64,000 nt of DNA, from assembly GCA_024138025.1 (NCBI GenBank), contig JAMXBD010000581.1, positions 186,001 to 250,000 of the forward strand. The letters run 5' to 3'. The DNA is from Combretum micranthum. Its lineage: Eukaryota; Streptophyta; Magnoliopsida; Myrtales; Combretaceae. Shown here in pieces: positions 22,875-35,700 of the stretch (position 1 is the first letter of the stretch; every line of letters starts with the position of its first letter). Under the pieces are notes generated by a model, which saw nothing but the letters and a program-made list of their open reading frames with translations, was not told the DNA's origin and searched no databases. Position numbers and translations under genes: made by a program.

Positions 22875-25017
22875 ATGTTGTGTAGGAGAAGCTGGAGTGA
22901 GAAGAACAAAGGATCTGTACCTGTGTACCTTAATGTATACGATCTAACACCAATTAATGGATATGCCTATTGGCTTGGTCTTGGAGTGTATCATTCTGGC
23001 GTACAAGGTTAGTTTTTTCTTTTATTTTAAAGTTTCATCTCTTTTTTTTTTTTTTGTAATTATTTTCTGTATCTTTTTCTATGTGCAAGTAGGATTTTTG
23101 TTTAAATTCTAATGTTTGGAAAGTAAAACGTTGTTTAGATCTATCTGCATTTGTTAAAGTTTAAGACTTGATACTTAACTCATATCAGAAGAATTGTCAT
23201 GAATGGTTCTGCTGCTGGTTAGTTTAATTCTTGGTACATTGTGGTGATTAGTTCTAGATGATATCTATTATTGGAGCTGGATTGATTCATACTGGCAAGA
23301 TTCTAGTGACTTCAAATCCATGGAACCAAACAACTTGTCTGCCTATGATGTTTTCTTTTTCATTCCCTCTTGAGTATACAAACTCTGCATTGTTCTTGGG
23401 TAAAGGAAGGTCAGTCCCTCGTTGGAAACCATGGAATGCAAATCTTACTAATTCGAGCAGTTACAAATTCATGAAGGATCCATTTTTCGATTATCATATG
23501 CTGATCTAGCTACGGCTGTTTTGGTTGTTCGAGCACTTTGCGTGTGTATCACTCGAACCTTATAGTTAAGAGTGTGCTATCTCCTTACTGTAGTGTATAT
23601 GTTGGGCTGTTACGATTTGGTGTTTCGGTAGACAACATCCACTCAGTACAAGTTCTTTAAGTAAAGAATCCATTGCACTTGTATGGGTTATTTTGACCTT
23701 CAATTTTACTGGATTTCAATGCGTGATAAGGAAGCAAATACTTAATTTGGTTTTATATTTGGGAGTGCAGTTCATGGGGTTGAGTATGCATTTGGAGCAC
23801 ATGAATATCCAACAACAGGAATATTTGAAGGTGAACCGAAGCAATGTGAGGGATTTACATTTAGGAAGACAATCCTAATTGGTAAAACAGATTTAGGACC
23901 ATCACAAGTGAGAGCGGTCATGGAGGAACTGGCAGAGGAATATAAAGGAAACGCGTATAATTTGATTACAAAGAACTGCAACCATTTCTGCAATGATGCA
24001 TGCCTTAAACTGACTGGAAATCCAATCCCGAGCTGGGTCAATCGTCTTGCTAGGATTGGTAAGTAGTCTCCAATGCACTGATCTTTTCCTGTTTTTTCAA
24101 CTTAAAATGGGAATAGTAATATAGTATTAGCCTAATTTGGGTTTCTGCTTTATGAGACAAAAGAGAAAGCCTGTTGCTTTACCTGTTCTCACACGACAGC
24201 TGAAAGAGCATCTTTGAATGGTCTTTGAGGGATGTGCTCGAGACTTTCGGTGTTAATTTTGTTTGTGAAAGAAAGGACAAGAAAGTGGCTGCATTGCTAC
24301 AGGACATAATGCATTAGTTTTGCAAAAAATGTTTTAGAATTGTCATAGTGATTTCAAAAGGTTAAGGTTACTTGACAAGTGAAGATGGCTACTGCTGGCT
24401 TGTAATGGTCATTACCGTCTCAAAAAATCTCTGTGGAAACTGAAAAAATGATTTTGTCATTGTCAACCATTACCATATACTGCTAAAAAAGACAATAATA
24501 CTTTCAAACTCTTGAGATTATTATGATAATTTTGATAATCACAAAGCTTTGTCTGTACAAATGTCATAAACACAGAAAAATGCTGTCCGCGATTGAGACT
24601 AAAAATTAGTCATTTGCCATGATTTCAACTTAACATTGGCTATATCTAGATTTTAGGAACAAATTTTTTGTGTATTGTGCTACTTTTTTCACCTTTTGCT
24701 GCTGCGTTTGTTATTCTTGCCATTCTAAATACAGTTGTGCTCTTTTCTCGGCCTCAGGTTTCTTCTGTAATTGTGTTCTTCCTGCTACTTTAAATTCAAC
24801 TAAGGTCCGGCATCACAAAATAGAAGAAAAAACGATCCAAGAGGGAGAGAAGGCAAAGTTGAGAAGCAATTCAAATAGATACACTACTTCCAACTCTTCA
24901 TCTTCATCATCATCATCTCCTAGTACTACACGAGGCAGAAGCAGGAGCAGAAGCAGAGGCAGACATACACGCACTCAACCTCCAGTGTCCCCATGGATCA
25001 TGAGTTCTCCACCTTAG
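22875..25017 (+). CDS. DeSI-like PPPDE-family cysteine peptidase
   Basis: Three exons: 22875-23007, 23771-24058 and 24758-25017, with GT-AG introns; they total 681 nt and 226 residues. The start MLCRRSWS is the usual start of the plant family. The PPPDE (DeSI) domain covers about residues 14-140. Tracts PVYLNVYDLTPINGYAYWLG, a GAHEYPTTGIFEGEP segment and PIPSWVNRLARIG mark the plant deSI-like group. The expected catalytic pair is present: His40 in VYHSGV and Cys114 in KNCNHF. Proteins of this fold remove SUMO or ubiquitin from substrates; the exact activity of this plant branch cannot be read from sequence. After a short Cys-bearing FFCNCVLPATLN segment, the C-terminal ~75 residues are low complexity (poly-Ser, then an RGRSRSRSRGRH basic tract). 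All exon phases agree. It converges on the DCN1-like gene. Confidence 0.93.
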
Positions 25018-26737
25018 TGAGGACATGATTGTATTCTGGTAAAACCAACAGAAAAAAGAAAAAAAACAAACGCAAGCAAATTCTTTTTGCCCAAAGCATT
25101 TTCGATAACACAAGATAAGCTACTGCAAAAGTTTTCTTTAGCTTGAAGGAGAGACCTGCCTGTCCCATAAGCAAAAGGGCTTCAATTGATTTTTGTTTTT
25201 CCTTTCTATTCTTTTCTTGGTATATCAATGCTAACACCATTTGAGAGGGCAATGCAGAAACATTTGTACGACTTTATTTTTTAAGCTGATGGCAAGTAAA
25301 TGGTGTTATGATCTGTGGCCTCATTGCAATGGCTTTGAGTGGAGAATTCTGAAATCATTTGGTTCCATTAGAACATTTCTCACTGTTAGTTGGTGATCCA
25401 TTTAACGATCTTCCAACATCGTACAGATCAATTTATCTTATGTGAAGTGAAACGATCAATTGGTTCAATGATGGATGGTCCCAGAATCATATGACATCGA
25501 GGACTTTGCCCATAAATTAGTTGTAACATCATCTTATTTCAAAACAGGTAGGCAATTTACGATGACATTGTCATAGGTGAAAAGTCTTGGTTGTTGAACC
25601 TCAGAAGGAATATTAAACAGCAACAAACAAATGGCAACGCATATAAAGCCACGAATTCGAAGAAATTTCAGTGATTGGTTAATCGTTAGTGCATATTTTA
25701 GTCAAACGTAAGGAGAATAAAAGATCTACATTGACCGTTAATCTTCATTCAAAGTCTTTAACTGTAGACTATATGCCATTGGCTAGTTAATTTCCTTTTA
25801 GAGTTCTACATTCACTTGAAGACAATTTAGCGCGGGCCATTTATTATTATTAATTTTGGGTCCATTATACAGAGTTACCAACCCCACCTAATGAGATTAA
25901 AACTCAATAAGTGCGGTTGGGGCTCATGATAACTATTTTGTTGCCTGCTCCGGAAGTCGAGTTTTTGGCTACAACCAAAATAAGTTTGTTGTAAAACGGA
26001 ATCATTGTGGAAATCTTATAGTCAACGTTGCCAATCGGTTTACTAATTTGTGTAAAACACATCAACCCAACCTTTTCTTTATTTACTTCCCATAAACTCA
26101 ATCCCAGGAACATGGAGCTTGTATTTGAAGGATTTGGATTCAAGCAAACATGAACATGATCTATTTAATTTTTAAAGAACCAGAATGATTTTCCAAAGTC
26201 AAAATCGAGAGAACATAACATGAGTTGGATCACTGAACCACATTGAAGAAAATATATTCAAAAGCGTTATTGCATTTTCCGGAAGTTAAACTTATTTGAC
26301 TCATAGGCCAAGAGTAGAAGGAAAGAAAAGGCATCCGCTAGTCTTGAAGACAATGCAATCCTACCTCCACATTGGCCATTTCATAGCAGCATATCAATGT
26401 TACAAATAATGGATGCTCCTGAACAATGAATGAGTTATGTACTAAAGACTATCTGGAGCATCGTATTTCAACACAACATTTCTAAATGTGGAGTCCGAAA
26501 AAGTAATTTAAAAAAAAAAAAAAATCAAACTTAATAGGAAAAAAAAAATAAAGACCAAAAGGTATATAAGAGATTCCTTGCAGTTTCATTGCAAACCTGC
26601 AAATATATTAGAGTTCTCGTCAACTGATATTGATATAAGATGTATAACAGGGATTTTGGGGTGAAAGGGAGGATATGAAGAGAACCTAGTTCAGATATTT
26701 AGTTTTTGCAGCAGATAATAGGTTAAAAATATCTGCT
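25018..26737. other. Intergenic space between convergent genes
   Basis: Holds the 3' UTRs of the DeSI-like gene (leftmost part) and the DCN1-like gene (rightmost part). No extra gene is seen. The 79-codon reverse frame at 25904-26143 has no recognisable domain. Confidence 0.5.
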
Positions 26738-29700
26738 TCAAGCCTGTTTGGCTTGCATCCATTCGACAAAATTGTCCAAAATCAAAGGCCACGCGAGTTC
26801 TGAATTGTAATTGCCGAAGTCAGGGAAGCTTATCTGCAGAAAAAGAGCACCAAATAATCAAGAGTTTGAAGAATCTGTAAACCAATACAATGCTTAAAAG
26901 TAATGGAAAAGGATGAAAATATATTTTAGCCATGAAAAAGGAGATCTAAACCCATTCCTTTGAGCATCATTTCTTCTCAAATGATAACCGTCTCTTTAAG
27001 TAGGAAAGACCATATTGATTTCTAAGACACGCTAATTTATCTCTACATCAACATCATTAGTTTACTAGATGTGAGCATTGTTGTTTTCTGTATATAGGAA
27101 GCAGCATCTAGTGTATATGTTTTCTGTAGACTGCAAATCAGGCCCACTGGAAAATTAGAAATTCAAAACAACCACATTCTCATGAAAAGATCAACAAACA
27201 GAAGGTCGAGCCTCTTTCCATAACAAGTTCAATAAGCCATTTGTTATATTGGGAAGAGAAAAATAAGATGCCAAATGCCAGGAAGTACCTCGTTGCAAAA
27301 ACGAAGAAAGCCCATCCACTGATCCATGTTAATGACCTTGTAGTCGTTTTGAGACTGCAGACAAAGACAACAAACCATAAATCCCATTACTCGCTGAAGC
27401 GGGGAAGTTCTTAGCATGAAAAAGGGAAGTTCAAAGGTTTAATGCTATAGATGGTTTCAATATGTATTCAGATAAACAAGGACTAAAACATGAGCAATAG
27501 AAGAAAGATCAAGTAATTCTCAGATGCAATTTCGATTTCAAACCATCTCTCTTCCACTCATGTAATGCTTTCATCTTCAAAGTTTTTACTCTTTTATTTG
27601 CTTTGCTTTAAGCTTAGTTTGTCCAATGGTTAAACCAAGAAAATCTATCAGACATAGCTGGAATAAGCACTTCATGCACTTGCTCTACTTGCTTTTCTAA
27701 GAAAAACTCTGGTGAAATTCAATCCGTTGGATCGTGATCCAGTTTAAGATTGGCTCCAATTCTAATAATATTATGTAGAGCACTGCCCTCCTCAGAGTCT
27801 CAAAATAACTAGAATAAGCATTATATGACTCTAAAATGAATATATAGATAAATTCATAGTTTCCCTGTGTGCAAGTGAAGAAGGAGATCATGTTAACGTC
27901 ATACTGCAATGATAAAAATCTAGAATATGTGTTAATTACCACCAGAGCTTTCTACAAGTACAAGGACAGAGAGACGGCATAAGACTTCCTTATAAGAATA
28001 AAATTACATCGTGTAATAGAGAGATGGGAAATTATTGAATATATCCATCGATTCATAGGACATATATACATGATTTCATAGACAAAAAAGGAAAGAAAAC
28101 CCTTATTTAAAGCTAGTCTATATTATACATTAATTGGTATATATTTACTATCCCTATTTAAGCCAGTCAATATTATACATTAATTAGTATATTTTACTAT
28201 CTATAACACTCTCCTATCCCTATTTAAGCTAGTCTATATTATACATTAATTAGTATATTTTACTATCTATAACACTCTCCCTCAAGCATAAATATTAATC
28301 ATGTCCAGCTTGATACAAAAATAATCAACCCGAACCCTATTTAGAGCCTTTATAAAGAAATCTCTTAACCATTCTCTAGTTTTTACAAACTCTGTGGAAA
28401 TTAACCCTTATTATATTTTCCCACAAACAAAATAGCAATCTATTTCAATATGCTTAGATTGCTCATGGAACACTGGATTCGATGCAATATAAAGAGCAGC
28501 TTGATTATCATACCACAATTTTCCAAGTAGTAAGGTGTTGAGCCCTACTTTATTTAAAAGCTGATATATCCACATTACTTCATACACTAACTGCGTCATA
28601 TCTCTATATCCTGATTCAGCATCTGATGCAAATATAACTTTCTACTAATTACTACTCCATGAAACTAAATTTCCACCGACAAAAACACGATATCTAGAAA
28701 TAGATCTCCTATCTTCATTGAATCCTGCCCAATCAGCATCTAAAAAACACTTAATACTAGTATGATCATGATTTTTATACAAGATACCACATTCAGATGC
28801 TCCTTTCAAGTAGCACAAGATTTGCTTTATGGTAGTCCAATGATCAACTGTTGAGGCTAACATATACTAACTTAAAGCACTAACTGAATATGCAATATCC
28901 AGATGAGTTACTATAATATAATTCAATTTTCCAACCAGTCTTCTATATCTTTCAAGATCCTCAAACAACTAACCTTCTCTTGTCAGTTGCAAATTAGGAA
29001 TCATTAGTATGCTACATGGTTTAGCACCCAATTTTCCTATTTCAGATAACAAATCAAGTACATATTTTCTTCGAGACAAAAAAATGACTATTTTACTCCT
29101 CATTTTCTCAACACCTAAAAAGCATTTTAACATCCCTAAATCCTGTGTTTGAAATTGACTATATTTGAGAGCTAAAATACCTGTAATATCATTGTCAGTG
29201 ATAACAATATCATCCACGTATACTACTAACAAAATAATACCAATCGTAGACCACATATAGAAAACAAAATGATCATATTTGCTTTTCTCCATTTCAAATC
29301 TCTTAACTGCTTGGCTAAATTTCCCAAAATAAGTACAGGGACTCTGCTTTAGGCCATACAAAGATTTACGAAGATGACAAACTTTGTTAGACTCCTCCTA
29401 AGCAACAAATTCAGGAAGTTGTTCCATACAAACTTCCTCTTGAAGATCTCCTTGTAAAAAAATATTCTTGATATCTAACTGATACAGAGACCAATTATGC
29501 ATTGCTGCCACATTCTTATATAACCTAACAAATGTTAATTTAGCAACAGGAGAAAATGTGTCAAGTAATCCACTCCATAAGTCTGGGCATATCCTTTAGC
29601 AAGAAGATAAGCTTTCAACCAATCAATTGATCCATTAGGATTCATTTTAACTGAAAAGACTCATTTACAGCCAATAGTCTTCTTCCCAGGTGAAGTTATC

Positions 29701-32700
29701 AAATCCCAAGTGTTATTCTTATCTAAAGCATTCATCTCCTCTATTATTGTATTACACCATCCTGAATGGGATAGAGCTTCATGAACAATTTTAGGAAGAA
29801 AGATAGAGTCAAGAGATGCGAAAAAAGAAGAGGAGTAGGTTAACAGATGATCATAAAACACAAAAGATGAAATAGGGTAAGTACATTGACGTTTACTTTT
29901 ACGAAGAGTAATAGGAACATCGTTTGTGGAGACTGGATCTAATGACGAGGGAGCTAATTCAGGACATGCATCAAGGGTTGGTTTAAAAGTACGTAGACTG
30001 TGAGAGTAGATTTAAGGGGAGGTTTCGGAATAGGAATAGCGGATGTAAACCAACAAATCCTTCTCCCCCTACCAATAGATCTGCATTGTTAGAAGGTGGA
30101 GAGAATGGGGTATCCTCAAAAAAAGTAAGATCAATCGACTTAAGATATCTATCAATACTTGGGCAATAGCATCCATATCCCTTTTGAAAACGAGAATTCC
30201 CAAGAAAAATACACTTCAATGACTTAGGATCAAGTTTCATAACTTGAGGATGCATGTCTCGAACAAAACAAGTACAACCAAATATCTTTGCATTAATAGG
30301 AAACAAAGGTTTATTCGGGAAACGTGTATGATAAAGAGTCTCACCATCAAGAACAACTAAAGACATATGATTAATTAAAAAATAGGTTATGGATACTGCA
30401 TCGGCCCAAAAGTGCTTGAAAATACGCATCTGAAACAACAAAGCTCAAGTAGTTTCAAGTAAATGCCTATTCTTTCTCTCAGCAACCCCATTTTGTGATG
30501 ATGTATCTACACAAGAAGTTTGGTGAATAATACCATTTTCAATCATGAACGGTTGAAAAGATTCAAATAAATATTTTTGGCATTATCACTTCGCAATATT
30601 TGAACTAAAGCATCAAATTGAGCTTTAACTTCAGCACAAAAGGAACATAAGTGAGAGAATAACTTAGAACGATTTTTCATCAAGTACAACTAAGTCATAA
30701 GAGAGTAACCATCAACAAAAGTGACAAAGTACTTAAATCTAGCTTTAGACATAACTGGACAAGGACCCCGTATATCTGAATAAACTAACTTAAAAGGAGC
30801 ATTTGCTTGTTTATTGACTATAGGACTCACACTAATGTGATGATGTTTCGCATACTGACTAGATTCACAATGTAACGACTCTAAACTCTGAAATAGAGGA
30901 CAGATTTTCTTCAACAAAGAAAGAGATGGATGACCCAAGCAATAATGTGCTTCAAACGGGGTTACAACTCCAGAGCAAGCAATAGACCATGGTACCTCTG
31001 CGTCTAGATTATAGAGACCCTCGTATTCATATCCTTTACCAGTCGTCTTCCTCATCATAAGATCCTAAAATAAGCAATGGTCTGGATAAAATAAGATGCA
31101 ACAGTTAAGTGAACGCATGAGCTTACTAACATAAACTAAATTGAACGACAAATCAGGCAAGTTTACAATAGATGACAAATGGACTAATGGAGTTGGATTA
31201 GTTGTACCAGTCCTAAGGATAAGAGATGTTAAACCATTAGCTAAAGTGACAAGAGAGTAAGAGATATGGGATTGAAAAGTAGACAATAAACTAGAATTGC
31301 CTATCACGTGATTTGTGGCACCAAAATCAATTACCCATTTGGAAGACAAAGAAACAAGACACATGTTTGGTTCACTTCACTCAGTGATGGCAATGACAGA
31401 AGTAGATGAAGCTTTTAATGACTCTTGATACCATGAGAACTTGGCAAATTCATCTGTAGAAACCATAATGGATTTGTCAAACGCATGACTAGAAGAGGCA
31501 ACATGCTGAACGAGATCGCTGACTGCTATCTTGCAATTTTCTACAATCACGCTTCATATGCTCTTGCTTATGGCAATAGTCGTACACAATCAATCCTGAA
31601 CTCTATCCCCATGAACTCCTCTACCACTACTCCTGTTAGGTTGTCTTTTAGGTTCATAATGACAACTCACAAGAGCATTACTAGGCTCAACAAAAGAGGA
31701 ATTCTCTGTATAAGTATCCTACTATATGTCTCTTACAATAATGAGATTGTAAAGCTAGAGAGAATATGAGACTTAACTATTTCAAACACAGATGGAAGAC
31801 CAGCTAAGACACTCATCAACCATGTATTCCCCTTGAACTTGTTGAACTTGCACATCATGACTTAAGAGCAATAACATATCAAGCTCTTAATAAGTTTTCT
31901 TAAAATTCATGAAATAACTCGTCAAAGACCTATCTTGTTTCTTGGCACGATAAAAAGGCCTTGCAAACCTCATAAATACAGGAAACATTCCATTTTTCAA
32001 AATACAAAAAATCCAAATATTCCATCAATTCCTTGGCATATTCACAATGGTTAACCAACCCAATCACCTCACTATCAATGGAATTGCATATTTCCTCCCT
32101 TAGCCAAATTTGTTTCGAATCATCTTTGGTTTGATTTTCCGTCAAATGATCATCCTTATCTATACTCTGCAAGTAGAGCCCTATAGTTTTGCTCCAATCT
32201 AAATAGTTGGAACCATTGAGTTTATGTTTTGTGATTTTTGACACCATAGGAACCACATCAGACAACAACAGATTTTGTATACTTTGTTTCTCCCATAATT
32301 TCAACCCAAATACCAACAATCAGCAGCAGAAAAAAAAAATAGGAGTGACAATCAAACCTAACAACCAATAGATATATGGAGCAACAACCAAACCCAACAC
32401 GAACTAAAGCTCAATACACAAGACCGCCAAACCCAATTAACAACTTCAACTATATGAACCAAGTACAAACCAAAGCTCAATACACAAATATGAGGGCAAT
32501 TAAAAGAAAAAAAAAAAAAAAGACCAAACTTTAACAAACAAGCCAATGGAGTACGTCAAAGTACAAGCAAAACCCTAATCTTCACAAAAACTCCACACCT
32601 AAATTTGTAACAATCAAAGAAACCACACACTTAGGTTGTACAAACTCAGGCAAGTCAAACAACGGCAACTGAAGAAGTTTCTAATGTCTCATGCACCAGC

Positions 32701-35700
32701 ATGTGTGCCTAGACATGGACCTTCGTGGCAGCACGTGTGCTTCACACGCAATGTTATCAACCTCTAAAATCTCTTGTTCATTGGAGGATGGCGGGTCTCC
32801 CTACGTTAGCAATGATGAAAAAAAAAAAAAAGGAGAGGACACCTTCAACACCTCCGAAACTCTCGACAATCAAGATCTCAATGTATCGCTAGCCACCACA
32901 ATTACACCTCCCTAATTCTCAACACTCAAAGCTCTAATACCATGTAATATAATAGAGAGATGCGAAAAATTGTATATACCCATTGATTCATAAGTCACAC
33001 ATATATACATGATTTAATAGACAAAAAAAGGAAAGAAAATCCCTATTTAAGGCTAGCCTATATTATACATTAATTAGCATATATTTACTATCTATAACAG
33101 TGCCAATGCCTTAAAAGTGAAACACAGTCTTTTCCATATAGATTCATGAAAGTGCAGTCTTGCGGTGCATCTCTTCTGATCATAATAATTTTCTATCAAT
33201 AAAACAGTAAAAGAGAGCACAAAATTTAATTTTGAAGCCGAATAACTGAGGCAAAGAGTTTTTTCTCTTGGGTATAGGTTTTTTATGTAAAGAACATTAA
33301 TCAAACTGGATGTTTCCATTGGAAATCAACTCTTGGCCCCAGAAAGACAAAAGAAAGAGGAAATCAATCCACGTCTACAAGTGGACACTCATACTTTTGA
33401 TTAAATATTCAATAAAGACAATCAACGATCAGAGATGTTACTGATGTGGCTATACAAACAGAATACACATTTGACTCTTAGTTTTATTCTATTTTATTTT
33501 ATTTTATTTCCTTTGTGTAATTAACACTAATGCAAATTTAATCATATAGAGCCACCAACAGTTTATGTACCTTCATGATCTAACAAATAATAAAATAAAA
33601 TAAGAAGGGTTCGGACAATTACCCAGTTATCATTGCTTACCTTTTTCAGCCAAAAACTTATAAGTCGACTCCTAAACAGTAGACTTGACTTTTGGTAATA
33701 TAACTCAAAAGAAACAACCAATGTAAATTCAAGGAGCAAATGATAAATCCAGTTACCTACCTTCAAGTACTCAATCAAGTAATCTACTTGAGCGCGAAAT
33801 TGAGAACCCAGAACTAAATCAAGCAACTGGCATATGCTCTCTATGTCTATGCTTTTTTGTTTCTCCTCTGAAAGAAATATACACTAAATCAGTAAAATGA
33901 TCAACATAAATAAGACAAATACAGCAGCAAAATCTTAATACCTGTTAGGCAATAGCGGAAAGCATAGGCATAGAAATCACTAAAAGTTGATGGCCTTCTC
34001 ACCTTGTTTATGAATAATTTTAACAAAGAGATCAGAACTTCTACTCTATCACTATTGGAGTTGGAAATATAAATGACCCGCATTAAATAATTTACCTCTT
34101 TCTCTAGTTCAGGGAGTGCCTTTCTCAATTTACTAACAGTGTCTGCCCTTAATGCTTTGAGTCCTCGTCTCCACTCATCCTGTAAGGAGAAGATTGCTTT
34201 GCAACTTCAGTCATTTAACTACTCAATAAGTAGATATAACCTTCATGAAATGCTTCCATTACAAGGGACATTGCAAGGAACAAATTTTCATTCTTTAGGC
34301 AAGTTTAAGATAAAGACAGCACAAAATACATGGCTTTCCCAAGCTTTACCTTTTTTTCTCATAATCAAGCAAAAAAAGTTGGAAAAAGAGAGGGAGGGGG
34401 GGTGGGGGTGGGGTGGGGGTGGGGGTGGGGTTGGTGTTGGTGGGGTGGTGGGTGGTGGGTGGTGAGGAGCATCTATCATTTCTCACTTTTATAGTGAAAT
34501 TTGATTTAGCATAAAATATGGACAGTCACAAAACGAGCTGATCTCCAATGACATTAAAGTAATAAAGATTATTATCCCAATCTTTCGTGTGTGCTGTGGT
34601 ATAAACATAAGCTCTATTTGTAAACATGAACAGACGCATAATGGAATATAAGGAATTCAAATCCGGAGCGGGAAAACATGTGTTAGGCCTACATAAGACT
34701 GGAGGTAGCCAAACCTCTAACAATAAAGTTAGTCAGAACAGATCATTATCCATAAAAGAATTGCTTTACTTACCAAGGTAAAGTATCCTTGTCTCTCCGA
34801 TTGCATTTTCCTGCAGTGGGTAATATACAAACCATGGTTAGTGTATGAGAGTACTAAATAGGTAATGATCTTAAAAGTGTGACTTACCAGGCAAGCATTA
34901 AAACTCTTACATCAGTATGATCTACTTCCATGTCAGAACATAGAGTTTCAATTCCCTCAGGGCTGCTCAAAACATAGAGTTGCATTAAATAAAAGGATGC
35001 AAGCAAGAGGAGATGTGTATTATTCAACACCTATACATTTTTCTTATTGTAATGCGTGTTTTGTGAGAGAGTGGAAAGGAAACTTTTCTCAAAATGTCAA
35101 AATGATGTCAAATCATGGATCTGGTCCACGTACACCGTAAAACATAAGGTTAAACAAACCACAAACAAAGAGAAGCCACATAACTTTCAACACAGACACA
35201 AGCATGTTGTCAAGTGTAGACAGCAGTTTCTACCTGAGGCATATCCTACGTTCATGAACAATGATTTAAAATGTTGTTTTGAGCTTGAGAGCTATTTAAG
35301 CCAAGTTTCATAAAAAAGATAAGGGGAACCAAAATTCTGTCCCTAGATGGTGTCCCAACTCGTCTCCCTAACACGTATCCAATTTTTTTGCTTTTTTAGT
35401 CATACATGAAAGCATGTGATTGAAGAAAACATAGACAGGGGACACAATTTGGGGAAACGATTTAGTGATGGGGAAATTTCAATTTGATTATGGGTAGCTC
35501 AGTTATTTGTCAAACTAACAAGACATTGAATCCAAGCACTCAGAAATAGCAACATGAAATTGCAGATGATAAGCTCAGAACTTTTCTGATCTGAATAGAC
35601 ACATATAGAAGCTAACAAGACCTCAAGAAACTTTGCAACATCATAAAGTATGGCAAGGGGTCAACAAGCACGGTCAGATGGTCCCAAAATCCCTAGTACT

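Larger units (their letters stand above)
28012..33099 (-). mobile_element. Ty1/copia LTR retrotransposon in DCN1-like intron 7
   Basis: About 5.1 kb, transcribed in the same direction as its host gene. 5' LTR 32943-33099 and 3' LTR 28012-28274 both start TGTTATAGATAGT and end CTCTATTA..TACA on the minus strand. The primer-binding site TGGTATTAGAGC, complementary to initiator Met-tRNA, abuts the 5' LTR, and a GAGGGAGAG polypurine tract abuts the 3' LTR. Coding order (gag, protease, integrase, RT, RNase H) is that of copia. Many stops and frameshifts make it inactive. The LTRs differ from each other and the flanks (CATCG and GTGCC) do not form a target duplication, so it is old or has been rearranged. 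Confidence 0.88.

Noticed and set aside
31485..31769. 94-codon plus-strand frame inside the intronic copia element
   Set aside because: Antisense shadow of the gag-protease region of the element.
34139..34465. 108-codon plus-strand frame ending in a Gly run
   Set aside because: Overlaps a DCN1-like exon on the other strand, and its Gly-rich end is the G-run tract.
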